From Alphaproteobacteria bacterium (GTDB taxonomy: Bacteria > Pseudomonadota > Alphaproteobacteria > UBA6615): DNA of 50,931 bases. Location: the NCBI GenBank assembly GCA_003230015.1, contig QIGO01000189.1:1-50931 (forward strand). The letters run 5' to 3'. Position numbers and translations under genes: made by a program. Shown here one piece after another: positions 8,731 to 16,876 of this stretch. The first letter of the stretch is position 1; each line of letters begins with the position of its first letter. The notes under the pieces are model-generated. The model worked only from the letters and a program-made list of their open reading frames with translations. It made no database searches and had not been told where the DNA came from.

Positions 8731-9710
8731 GCCGGGGCTCCGATGTCCTGGACTTCCGCATAGATGCTCGCGGGTTCCGGGAAGACTGCCTCGCGGGCAG
8801 CTACCAGCGCCGCCGCTATTTCCGTCTCAACCTCCACCTGAAGACGCTGCACATCCTGGGACAAATTCCAGTCGGTCAACCGCTGTCGCATGAGGAGAAT
8901 CGGGTCACGGAGCTCCTGGCGGGAGTGCCTCTCCGCGTCGCGATAGGCGCCCTGGTCGGCGATAGTGTGCCCGCGAAGGCGATAGGTCTGAGCATGAATG
9001 AACGCAGGTCCGCCCTCGCGACGGAGCCGCTCGACCATCGCTGCGGCTGCGTCGGCCACGGCCAACACATCGTTGCCGTCAACGACCATGCTTTGGATGC
9101 CAAGAGACTCGGCGCGGGCCGCCGGACCCGCGCCCGCCGTCAGGCGCGCGGTCTCGGTAAAAGCCGCGTAACCGTTGTCTTCGCAAACGAAGAGGACAGG
9201 CAGCCGAAAGGTGGCCGCCCAGTTGAGCGACTCCAGGAAGGGTCCGCGATTTACCGCGCCGTCGCCGAAGAAGCAGGCCGTAACCGCTTCGCTTCCGCGG
9301 ACGCGCAGCCCCTGAGCCGCTCCCACAGCTATCCCGAGGCCGCCGCCGACAACGCCGTTCGCTCCAAGCATTCCGGCGGAAAAGTCGGCGATGTGCATCG
9401 ATCCGCCCTTGCCTTTGCACGTGCCGGTTACGCGCCCGAAGAGTTCCGCCATCATTGCTGAAAGCGATGCCCCTTTGGCGATCGAATGGCCGTGGCCACG
9501 ATGTGTGCTTGTGATGAGATCGGCCGGCTCAAGCGCAGAGCAGACGCCCGCAGCGACAGCCTCCTGCCCGATCGACAGATGTAGGGTGCCTGGAATCTCT
9601 CCGTCGCGCTGCGCGATCTCGGCGGCCTCCTCGAAGCGCCGAATGCTGAGCATCGTCCTGTGGAGCGCGAGCGCCCGCTTGCGCTCGTTGTTGTTGTCGA
9701 TGTCCGTCAT
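8727..9710 (-). CDS. Thiamine-diphosphate dehydrogenase E1 alpha subunit (pyruvate/acetoin type)
   Basis: At 327 residues this is a standard E1-alpha. It shows HRGHGHSIAKG and the thiamine-diphosphate/Mg motif GDGAVNRGPFLESLN followed by LPVLFVCEDNGYA. It supplies the cofactor-binding half of the active site completed by E1-beta. Family similarity alone cannot separate acetoin, pyruvate or another 2-oxoacid as substrate. It overlaps the IclR stop by 4 bp, so the regulator and enzyme are translationally coupled. Confidence 0.9.
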   Translation of the reverse strand: MTDIDNNNERKRALALHRTMLSIRRFEEAAEIAQRDGEIPGTLHLSIGQEAVAAGVCSALEPADLITSTHRGHGHSIAKGASLSAMMAELFGRVTGTCKGKGGSMHIADFSAGMLGANGVVGGGLGIAVGAAQGLRVRGSEAVTACFFGDGAVNRGPFLESLNWAATFRLPVLFVCEDNGYAAFTETARLTAGAGPAARAESLGIQSMVVDGNDVLAVADAAAAMVERLRREGGPAFIHAQTYRLRGHTIADQGAYRDAERHSRQELRDPILLMRQRLTDWNLSQDVQRLQVEVETEIAAALVAAREAVFPEPASIYAEVQDIGAPA

Positions 9711-10519
9711 GCTGCCGTGACTTCGCGCGGGCGGCGCATGGGGTCCAACCGCTGCGCGATCACGTCTGCTTCGCGTTGGAGCATCGACACGACTTGCATT
9801 CGCCTCTCAGGTTGCATGCGTTCGGAAATCGCCGCGACGCTAAGCGTCGCTACCGGCAGGCCGTCCTTGCCAAGAACAGCGACGGCGACGGCACTCATTC
9901 CGCTAACAATCCGTCCGCCGTTGAATGCGTATCCCTGGGCCCGCGTCTCTTCGATCTGTTGATAGATATCGGAAACGTCGAACCCCGAGAGAGCGGACTC
10001 ACGTGCGGCGTTGATCTCGATGGCTTGCCGCAACTCGCTGTCGGGTAGGGCGGAGAGAAGAGCGAGACTGCCCGACCCGATGCCGAGGGGCCGACGGTCA
10101 CCGATATTGAGCGTCAGAGTCCGAATGGGAAACGAGCCAACCTGCCGGTCAACGCAGACGGCCTCGTACCGGTCCATGATCGACAGGAACACGGTATCGC
10201 CCGTTTGCCGGGCAAGCGCGACGAGGCTCGGTCGGGCCAACTCAATTATGTCCAGCCGACTCTGTGCGGCCATTGCGAGCGTATAGACCTCGAGGCCCAG
10301 CCGGTAGCGCCGCGTCGCCGCGTCCTGCTCGACGAAGCCGAGGTCTAGCAACGCATTGATCAGGCGGTGGGTGGTTGTCTTGCCGAGGCCGATCGCCTGC
10401 GTCACCTCGGCCAAGCGCGTTCCCGCGGTCCCCGCATGGGCAAGGACGCGCAGGATCGTTGCCGCCCGATCCAGGCTTCGGACGCCACTCCGCCGGTCGA
10501 TCAGTTTGCTCTCCGGCAT
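9707..10519 (-). CDS. IclR family transcriptional regulator
   Basis: This 270-residue protein has an N-terminal winged helix-turn-helix (about 15-75; TRLAEVTQAIGLGKTTTHR) and a C-terminal IclR effector-binding domain (about 90-255). The ATG at 10519 has a GGGAG site five bases upstream. IclR proteins sense small aromatic or carboxylic metabolites. As first gene of the minus-strand operon and divergent from the plus-strand cluster, it probably controls one or both from the intergenic region at 10520-10686. Confidence 0.92.
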   Translation of the reverse strand: MPESKLIDRRSGVRSLDRAATILRVLAHAGTAGTRLAEVTQAIGLGKTTTHRLINALLDLGFVEQDAATRRYRLGLEVYTLAMAAQSRLDIIELARPSLVALARQTGDTVFLSIMDRYEAVCVDRQVGSFPIRTLTLNIGDRRPLGIGSGSLALLSALPDSELRQAIEINAARESALSGFDVSDIYQQIEETRAQGYAFNGGRIVSGMSAVAVAVLGKDGLPVATLSVAAISERMQPERRMQVVSMLQREADVIAQRLDPMRRPREVTAA

Positions 10520-10561
10520 TTCAACTCCCTAGACAACGAGGACATTATGCGTTACGGATAG

Positions 10562-10577
10562 TGGAACTCGAGAACCA
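10562..10577. promoter_or_regulatory. Candidate IclR operator
   Basis: TGGAACTCGAGAACCA is an imperfect 16-bp palindrome: arms TGG/CCA with central CTCGAG, two mismatched positions per arm. It lies 43 bp upstream of the iclR-type gene in the divergent intergenic region. Assignment to this regulator is by position only. Confidence 0.35.
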
Positions 10578-10595
10578 TAATACAGAACAAAAGTG

Positions 10596-10625
10596 TTGTC
10601 AAAGCCATGAAACCCGCAATATCTA
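10596..10625 (+). promoter_or_regulatory. Possible sigma-70 promoter for the plus-strand cluster
   Basis: TTGTCA (10596-10601) and TATCTA (10620-10625) are separated by 18 bases. They sit about 60 bp upstream of the first plus-strand gene. This is a visual match only. Confidence 0.25.
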
Positions 10626-10686
10626 GGCCGTTGGCGAGGGAATTGGTCCTATTGGGTCCATATTTTGGCACATGGCGGGAGGGAAA

Positions 10687-11511
10687 ATGAGGAACGGGGC
10701 AATCCTCCTGGCTGACACGGCGACCGTGCTCGGGCCGCTATTCGCCAACGCCATCGTCATTTGCGGGTCTCACGGCGGTACCTTTCCGGGTTGCCTTGTC
10801 GCCCAGGCGGGCTGCCGCGGGGCGATTTTCAACGATGCGGCCATCGGAATGCAGGCCGCGGGAATCGGATCGCTCGCGCTCCTAGAAGGGCTTGGTTTGC
10901 CGGGCGCGGCTGTCGACCACTGTAGTGCGCGGATCGGCGACGCGGCCGACATGCAAGCGCGCGGCATCATTTCGCGGATCAATACTTCCGCGGAAGTATT
11001 CGGCTGTGCCGTTGGCCAGACCGTCGCCGAATGCGCGAAACGGATGTCGCGCGGCGCACCGCGCCTGTCGTCGGCGCCCGATATCGCCGAACAGCGCGTG
11101 CTTGTCGCGGAAGGGGGCGGTGTAAAGGTCTGGGCGCTCGATTCGGCGTCACAGGTTGTGGCCAATGATGCTGACGCCATTCTTCTGACCGGCTCTCACG
11201 GCGGCTTGGTTGGCGGGCGGACATCCGCAGTACTGAAAACGAGCGCGCGCCTAGCGGTATTCAATGATGCGGGCGTCGGCGTCGATCGAGCCGGCATCGG
11301 AAGGCTGGCGGCGCTTTCGGCGCGCGGCATTCCTGCCGCCACGGTCTCCGCTGAAACGGCGCGCATCGGCGACGGCGTTTCGACCTACGAGGACGGCATC
11401 ATTTCGTTCCTCAACGAGCCTGCTCATTTGCTCGGTGGGCGGCCGGGTCAAGCGGTGCGTGAATTTGTCACCGCGCTTCTTCATCGCGTTTCCTCGGAGG
11501 CGACGAGTTGA
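10687..11511 (+). CDS. Unrecognised protein built of two tandem homologous domains (GSHGG repeats)
   Basis: I cannot name this family. The 274-residue product is an internal duplication, roughly residues 6-117 and 146-265. Matching landmarks are DTAT/DSAS, GSHGG (27-31 and 169-173), FNDAAIG/FNDAGVG (48-54 and 192-198), AGIG (58-61 and 202-205), ARIGD (81-85 and 225-229) and GIIS (93-96 and 237-240). No signal peptide or membrane segment is evident. Glycine-rich loops with conserved H, N, D and R suggest an enzyme or ligand-binding fold with pseudo-twofold symmetry (inference). ATG 10687 follows a GGGAGGG site closely; an upstream in-frame ATG is at 10672. Its stop overlaps the TTG start of the TPP enzyme by 4 bp, so the two are probably made together. 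Confidence 0.7.
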   Translation: MRNGAILLADTATVLGPLFANAIVICGSHGGTFPGCLVAQAGCRGAIFNDAAIGMQAAGIGSLALLEGLGLPGAAVDHCSARIGDAADMQARGIISRINTSAEVFGCAVGQTVAECAKRMSRGAPRLSSAPDIAEQRVLVAEGGGVKVWALDSASQVVANDADAILLTGSHGGLVGGRTSAVLKTSARLAVFNDAGVGVDRAGIGRLAALSARGIPAATVSAETARIGDGVSTYEDGIISFLNEPAHLLGGRPGQAVREFVTALLHRVSSEATS

Positions 11512-13265
11512 ACGAGGTTCAGGAAGCCATGCCTCATGGGGCAATACCAATGAATGGCGGCCGCCTCATCGCTGAGATGGTGAAGGCCCACGGCGTTGGT
11601 CCAATGTTTGGGATGGGCGGATTTCAGCTCCTGCCCTTCTACGAGGCGATCCGTCAACTCGGTCTTGAGCACTACCTCGTGAATGACGAGCGAACCGGCG
11701 CGTTCGCCGCCGATGCTTATGCGCGCGTTTCCGGGCGACCCGGGGTGTGCGACGCGACGCTTGGCCCCGGCGCGACAAATCTCGTCACAGCCCTCGTCGA
11801 GTCGTTGAATGCGGGCATTCCACTTGTCGTGTTTGTGGGGGACACACACCGCCGCCACGCCGGGCGCAACATGACCCAGGAAGCGCGCCAGACGGAAATC
11901 CTGCGCCCCGCCGTAAAGGAATTGATCCGCGTGGAAATGGTCGAGCGGATTCCGGAACTTGTGCGTCGCGCGTTCGCCTTATCGACCGCCGGCCGACCCG
12001 GTCCGGTTGTGCTCGACATTCCGGAAGACGTATGCCACGGCGAAGCTTTCATATCGCGCGCCGAAATCTATGCAGGTTCCGCTGCGGTCGCCGTTCCGGC
12101 CATGCGCTGTCGGCCCGATGCTGACGCGATTACCCGTGCCGCCGCTCTTCTACAGGACGCCGAGCGGCCCTTAATTCTCGCGGGCGGCGGCGTTCATCTT
12201 TCCCGTGCCGACGGCGTGCTGACGGAGTTCGCCGAGACATTCGGTATTCCGGTAGCTCACACAATGAGCGGCAAGGGAGCCATTGCGTGCACCCACCCGC
12301 TATCGGTTGGCCTGTTCGGGCGGTATAGCCGAATCGCCAATGATTTGATCGCATCAGCGGATTGCCTTCTGGTCATCGGCTGCAAACTTGGCGAAATCGC
12401 GACGCGCCGGTATTCGCTTCTGCCTAGCGGGACCTCGCTCATCCACCTCGACATATGTCCGGAGGAATTCGGGCGGACGGCTCGCGCGACGATCGCGCTC
12501 TTGGGGGACGCGGCCGCAGGCATTTCCGATCTTCACGAAGAGCTTCGCGAAACGGCTGCAGCGCAAAAGACGAAGCGGGCAGGCATCGCCCGCGACATTG
12601 CCGACCGGATGGCGGTTTGGCGCGAGGGGGCACGCCAAAGAACCCATTCCGACGAAGAGCCAATCAATGTCGCCCGCATTGTTCAAGCCTTCAACGAGGT
12701 GCTTCCGGCCAATGCACTGCTGATAGCCGACGGCGGCTTCGCGGCACACTGGACCGGCCTTTTTTACGATACCAAGAAAAGTGGCCGGACCTACCTTCCT
12801 GATCGTGGATTTGCCTCGATCGGCTACGGACTTCCGGGGGCGCTGGGCGCGTGGCTCGCAGTGCGCGACAGGCCCGTTGTCGCCATCACCGGCGATGGCG
12901 GATTGAACATGACGCTCGGAGACCTTGAGACCGCCCGGCGGGTCGGTGCGGCCATCGTAATCTGCGTCGTAAACAACGCTGCATCCGGTTACGTCAAAGC
13001 GCTGCAGCATTCGGTGTACGGGCCGGGCCACTACCAATCATCGGATCTTGAGGAAACGAATTACGCCGAGGTGGCGCGAGCAATGGGCTGCGCCGGTATT
13101 CGTGTTGAGCGGCCTGCCGATTTGTCGGCCGCATTGGTAGAGGCCCTCGCCGAACGAGGGCGGCCGACTGTTATCGACATAGTTTCGACGCGCGACCCGG
13201 CCGCAATGCTGCCGGGAGTCGATACCCGCGCGCTCGTTGTGGAGGCTGGTGACCGACCTATCTGA
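11508..13265 (+). CDS. Thiamine pyrophosphate enzyme, acetolactate synthase superfamily
   Basis: The 585-residue protein has the three-domain layout of the acetolactate-synthase/benzoylformate-decarboxylase superfamily. The N-terminal domain carries the activating glutamate E61 (NDERTGAFAADAYA). The central domain includes the region near residues 200-335. The C-terminal domain carries the TPP/Mg motif ITGDGG...NN (about 460-490). Such enzymes decarboxylate or ligate 2-oxoacids; homology does not settle the reaction. The TTG start at 11508 has a GGAGG site at 11496-11500 and overlaps the upstream stop; ATG codons at 11529 and 11550 are alternatives. In this cluster it may cleave a 2-oxoacid derived from a sugar acid (inference). 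Confidence 0.87.
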   Translation: MNEVQEAMPHGAIPMNGGRLIAEMVKAHGVGPMFGMGGFQLLPFYEAIRQLGLEHYLVNDERTGAFAADAYARVSGRPGVCDATLGPGATNLVTALVESLNAGIPLVVFVGDTHRRHAGRNMTQEARQTEILRPAVKELIRVEMVERIPELVRRAFALSTAGRPGPVVLDIPEDVCHGEAFISRAEIYAGSAAVAVPAMRCRPDADAITRAAALLQDAERPLILAGGGVHLSRADGVLTEFAETFGIPVAHTMSGKGAIACTHPLSVGLFGRYSRIANDLIASADCLLVIGCKLGEIATRRYSLLPSGTSLIHLDICPEEFGRTARATIALLGDAAAGISDLHEELRETAAAQKTKRAGIARDIADRMAVWREGARQRTHSDEEPINVARIVQAFNEVLPANALLIADGGFAAHWTGLFYDTKKSGRTYLPDRGFASIGYGLPGALGAWLAVRDRPVVAITGDGGLNMTLGDLETARRVGAAIVICVVNNAASGYVKALQHSVYGPGHYQSSDLEETNYAEVARAMGCAGIRVERPADLSAALVEALAERGRPTVIDIVSTRDPAAMLPGVDTRALVVEAGDRPI

Positions 13266-13294
13266 AGGTCGAAAGAAGGGAGTTGAAAGATGGC

Positions 13295-13564
13295 ATGCCT
13301 CACTTTGTGGCTGGGGAGGTCAGTGTGGCACTGGGCTGAGGCCTCCCGATTGAGGAACGTCGGGAAGTGACTTTCGGCGTGCTCCCCGAAGATCTAGCGC
13401 TCTGCGATGCCGGCGCGCTCTCTGTTATTCGGGCGGTCGTCGAGCAGGGCTTAATGCCGCGTGTCGGCGATTCGGTGGGCTTCTTCGTGCGTGACGTTGC
13501 GACTTTGCACCTTTTCGATAATCTAGCTCCCGGTCAACCCGCGATCGCTCGAGTGATCGCATGA
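13295..13564 (+). pseudogene. C-terminal relic of a CUT1 (MalK/UgpC-type) ABC ATPase
   Basis: Read from 13295, the frame gives FVAGEVSVALG, a TGA stop, then GLPIEERREVTFGVLPEDL and later GDSVGFFVRDVATLHLFD. These are landmarks of the TOBE domain at the end of MalK/UgpC ATPases (GVRPEDL and a final LHLFD). The nucleotide-binding domain is absent, an in-frame stop is present, and the spacing suggests an internal deletion. Its last codons overlap the SDR start by ATGA, so the tail may persist because it couples translation of that gene. It implies a CUT1 importer once preceded the SDR. Confidence 0.65.
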
Positions 13565-14358
13565 CCGGTGCCCACCACGAAAAGGTAGCATTAGTCACAG
13601 GCGCGGCGGGCGGTATCGGGCTTGCCACGGCTGAGCGCCTCGGCCGCGAAGGCGCCGCCGTCGTGCTCGTCGACAATCAAGTTGAGCCGCTTCAGCGAGC
13701 TGCGGCCGCGATGGTCGCGCAGGGGCAAACGGTACTGGCCGTACCAGCCGATATCGGAAAGGAAGACGAGGCACTCGGCTGCGTCGACGCGGCGGTAGAC
13801 GCCTTCGGCCGGCTTGATATCGTCGTCAATGCGGCGGGCATTCAACCCTACGGAACGGTGGTTGACACCGACCTTGCAGATTGGGAGCGCGTCTTCGCTG
13901 TGAACCTCACTGCGATTTTTTTGATCTCCAAGCGGGCAATTCCGATGATGCTGGCACAGGGTGGAGGTGTGATCGTTAATATCGCCTCCGTCCAATCGCT
14001 CGCGAGCTCGGCACGTGTAGCCGCCTACGCGGCGTCAAAAGCCGGTGTTCTAGGATTGACCCGGTCGATAGCTGTCGACCATGCCCGCGACGGGATCCGC
14101 GCCAACGCAATCTGCCCCGGCTCCGTCGATACGCCGCTGCTCCGTTTTTCCGCCGAGGCAAACCGCGGCGATCGCAGTGTGGAGGACATGATTGCCGGTT
14201 GGGGGGCGATGCATCCGGTCGGTCGCGTCGGACGCGCCGAGGAGATTGCCGGATTGGCGTCATACCTCGCCGGTCCGGACGCCGCGTTCATCAACGGCGC
14301 CGCTATTACGATCGATGGCGGCGTCATGGCGAAGCTCGGCATCGTGCTCCCGGAGTAA
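13561..14358 (+). CDS. SDR family NAD(P)-dependent oxidoreductase
   Basis: This classical SDR has 265 residues: TGAAGGIG cofactor motif, NAAG, catalytic serine in NIASVQS, YAASK motif and the C-terminal FINGAAITIDGG. It likely oxidises a hydroxyl of a sugar or sugar acid to a ketone for the kinase encoded next. The start overlaps the ATPase relic by 4 bp, and the kinase begins four bases after its stop, so they are co-transcribed. Confidence 0.9.
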   Translation: MTGAHHEKVALVTGAAGGIGLATAERLGREGAAVVLVDNQVEPLQRAAAAMVAQGQTVLAVPADIGKEDEALGCVDAAVDAFGRLDIVVNAAGIQPYGTVVDTDLADWERVFAVNLTAIFLISKRAIPMMLAQGGGVIVNIASVQSLASSARVAAYAASKAGVLGLTRSIAVDHARDGIRANAICPGSVDTPLLRFSAEANRGDRSVEDMIAGWGAMHPVGRVGRAEEIAGLASYLAGPDAAFINGAAITIDGGVMAKLGIVLPE

Positions 14359-14362
14359 TGAC

Positions 14363-15622
14363 ATGCATTTGGGATGCATCGCAGACGACTTCACCGGAGC
14401 AAGCGACCTTGCCAATACTCTCGCCAAGGGGGGCATGGCGACGACGCAATTCGTTGGCGTGCCAGGCGGTGCGGCGCCACGCGACTGCGAGGCCGGGGTC
14501 GTGTCGTTGAAAACCCGGTCGGTCGCCGCCGACAAGGCGATCGCGGAGAGCATTGCGGCGCTGGAATGGCTGCGGCGGCAGGGATGTCGCCAGTATTTCT
14601 TCAAGTATTGCTCCACCTTCGATTCAACGCCGGAGGGCAATATCGGCCCGGTCGCGGAAGCAATGGTGAATGCCATCGATGCTGCTGTGGCGGTCGTGTG
14701 TCCTGTGTTCCCGGCAACCGGGCGGACGCTCTACTCGGGACACCTCTTTGTCGATGGGAAGCTGCTGTCCGAATCAGGGATGGAAAATCACCCGCTCAAC
14801 CCGATGACGGACGCAGACATCCGACGCTGGCTGAGCTTGCAGACGCATGGCGACGTTGGCCTTCTGCCTTACGATGTGGTGCGGCAAGGCGCCGCCGCCA
14901 TTCGCGTGGGACTTGGGGCCGAAGCGGCCGCGGGGCGGCGGCTGGTAGTAGTCGACGCGCTTACGGACAACGATCTGATCGAAATCGGCGTGGCGGTGGC
15001 CGACGACAAGCTGGTGACTGGCGGCTCCGGAATTGCCCTCGGACTCCCGAATAATTTCCGCAAGTCAGGGCTGATTCATGGCAGCTCCATCGCTTTTTCG
15101 GGTGCCAAGGGGTCCGGGGTCGTCCTGTTGGGGTCATGTTCGGCGACCACGCGCGGCCAGGTCGCCGCCCACCTTGAGGACCATCCCGGCCTAGCCGTCG
15201 ATCCCGACGATTTGTCGTATGGCACGATCAACGCCGACATGGCCGTCGCCTTCGCCCACGATCGGATCGATCGATCGCCAATCATCTATACCACCGCCGA
15301 ACCGGCCGATGTACGGGCCGCCCAAGAACGCCACGGCCGCGAAGCGATTGCCATGACGATCGAGGCGTTCTTCGGAGAAGTGGCCAAACAGCTGGTGGCT
15401 GAGGCCGGCGTGACCCGTATCGCGGTTGGCGGTGGCGAGACCTCCGGCGCTGTCGTTAATGCGCTTGGACTGGAGTGGTTCCGCATAGGCCCCGAGATCG
15501 ACCCCGGCGTGCCGATACTTTCCGCCGAAGGGCGACAGCCGGTGCATCTCGCGCTAAAGAGCGGAAACTTCGGTAGCAGCGATTTCTTTGCGAAGGCGCT
15601 TGGCGCAATGGGGGGTTCATGA
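14363..15622 (+). CDS. otnK: Four-carbon acid sugar kinase family protein (OtnK-like)
   Basis: At 419 residues it has the size of 3-oxo-tetronate kinases. It shows the N-terminal GCIADDFTGASDLANTL motif of the sugar-binding domain and the nucleotide-binding motifs GGGETSGAV and KSGNFGSSDFF near the C-terminus. OtnK phosphorylates 3-oxo-tetronates with ATP in erythronate/threonate breakdown; members vary in substrate. The ATG at 14363 starts four bases after the SDR stop; longer upstream extension would run through the SDR gene. An OtnI-like isomerase lies downstream, which supports a tetronate-type pathway, but no OtnC decarboxylase is present in the window. Confidence 0.85.
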   Translation: MHLGCIADDFTGASDLANTLAKGGMATTQFVGVPGGAAPRDCEAGVVSLKTRSVAADKAIAESIAALEWLRRQGCRQYFFKYCSTFDSTPEGNIGPVAEAMVNAIDAAVAVVCPVFPATGRTLYSGHLFVDGKLLSESGMENHPLNPMTDADIRRWLSLQTHGDVGLLPYDVVRQGAAAIRVGLGAEAAAGRRLVVVDALTDNDLIEIGVAVADDKLVTGGSGIALGLPNNFRKSGLIHGSSIAFSGAKGSGVVLLGSCSATTRGQVAAHLEDHPGLAVDPDDLSYGTINADMAVAFAHDRIDRSPIIYTTAEPADVRAAQERHGREAIAMTIEAFFGEVAKQLVAEAGVTRIAVGGGETSGAVVNALGLEWFRIGPEIDPGVPILSAEGRQPVHLALKSGNFGSSDFFAKALGAMGGS

Positions 15623-15759
15623 GCGAACAAGACCTTTGTCAGGCGCGGCTTCGTTTCATGGTACGGACGGCGGTCCATCCGCGCGAAGTCGAATGCGAGC
15701 CCACAAGCGGCGATCGGTCAACAGGGAATCGGATTGAAAATGACAAATTACGCTGGTGA
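15619..15759 (+). pseudogene. Truncated start of a gene resembling the small protein at 18857
   Basis: An ATGA overlap with the kinase stop opens a 46-codon frame beginning MSEQDLCQA. The small protein at 18857 begins MTEQDLHEA and is also reached through an ATGA overlap. After this similar start the frame diverges and ends inside the permease gene. I read it as the cut-off beginning of a paralogue, left where the transporter cassette joins the kinase. The similarity is short. Confidence 0.35.
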
Positions 15760-16789
15760 AATTCGACGAAAAGGATTCGTCGAGAAGGTATCTAAATATC
15801 CGCTCGTTGGAAAAGTAGCCAAATACTGGGAGGAAAACCCGGGGCTGAGGCAACCCCTGGGAGTGCTTATTCCGCTGGTCCTTATCATCACGATTTTCGC
15901 CATAATCAATCCCCGCGTAATATCGGAACAGAATATATTCAATATCCTCCGGCAGGCCGCAATTATCATGGTCCTGGGCACGGGGATGACCCTTGTCATC
16001 GCGACGGGTGGAATCGATCTTTCCGTCGGTTCGATCGTCGGATTAACCGCTGCTGTTGCAGGCCTAATTCTAGATAGTGCGCTTACAGACTTTCCAGTAT
16101 TTTTCGCCATAATCGCGGCCATTAGCGTTGGCATTGCATGCGGGGCCGTTAACGGCGCTGTGATCAACTATTTCAAAGTACCGCCGCTCATAATGACACT
16201 TGGCACGCTAACAACCATACGCGGAATAACATTTTTAATGATGCAGGATAAAATTGTCCGAGGATTTCCGGACAGTTTTTCGTTTATTGGACAGGGGCGG
16301 ATAGGTGGCGTCCCGGTGCCGATCATCATAGGCCTAACGACAATGGTCGTCGGCGGACTGATTCTGTCATCGACCAGGACCGGAAAATACATGCTTGCTG
16401 TTGGCGGGAACGAGGAAGCCGCGAAGCGTTGCGGGATAAAAATTACGCAGTACCGGCTGCTTGCTTACATCATCAGTGGCGGACTGGCCGGACTGGCGGG
16501 AATAATGCTGGCATCACGAATTGATTCCGCGCAGGCAAGCTTGGGTACGGGTCTGGAACTCCACGTCGTCGTGGTTGTCATCCTTGGGGGCACATACCTC
16601 TTTGGTGGATACGCGACGATGTTGGGGACATTGCTCGGCATTTTGTTGATTGGGGTTATAGAAAATGGACTTCTTCTTGTTGGGGTACCGTTTTTTTGGC
16701 AACAGATTGTGATTGGTACTCTACTGATAACAGCGGTTGCCGTGCAGATGTACAGGTTCCGTTCCTCTTCGATGGGAGCACAAGAGTAG
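15740..16789 (+). CDS. CUT2 sugar ABC transporter permease (RbsC-like)
   Basis: The 349-residue membrane protein carries the CUT2 permease signature GTGMTLVIATGGIDLSVGS near residues 75-95 and some eight to ten hydrophobic segments. It would form the homodimeric channel of a ribose-type importer. I start at ATG 15740; a TTG at 15734 is an alternative. From here to 18753 the sequence is visibly richer in A+T than the genes on either side, with runs such as AAAATTGTCC and ATTTTTAATG, which suggests a different origin. Confidence 0.9.
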   Translation: MTNYAGEIRRKGFVEKVSKYPLVGKVAKYWEENPGLRQPLGVLIPLVLIITIFAIINPRVISEQNIFNILRQAAIIMVLGTGMTLVIATGGIDLSVGSIVGLTAAVAGLILDSALTDFPVFFAIIAAISVGIACGAVNGAVINYFKVPPLIMTLGTLTTIRGITFLMMQDKIVRGFPDSFSFIGQGRIGGVPVPIIIGLTTMVVGGLILSSTRTGKYMLAVGGNEEAAKRCGIKITQYRLLAYIISGGLAGLAGIMLASRIDSAQASLGTGLELHVVVVVILGGTYLFGGYATMLGTLLGILLIGVIENGLLLVGVPFFWQQIVIGTLLITAVAVQMYRFRSSSMGAQE

Positions 16790-16876
16790 CGCCGAAGGAA
16801 AGGAGAAGCGTGGCAGGGAAAAGAAACGAATACAAATTGCAGAAATTCAATCGTCAGATCCTGAGGAGGAGAGATC

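Noticed and set aside
7756-9710. Assigning the E1 pair specifically as acetoin dehydrogenase (acoA/acoB)
   Set aside because: Sequence motifs fit several 2-oxoacid/acetoin E1 enzymes and no acetoin-specific E2 or AcoR is present.
10687-11511. Reading the duplicated-domain protein as a known TPP-enzyme small subunit
   Set aside because: It has no ACT domain and is longer than acetolactate synthase regulatory subunits.
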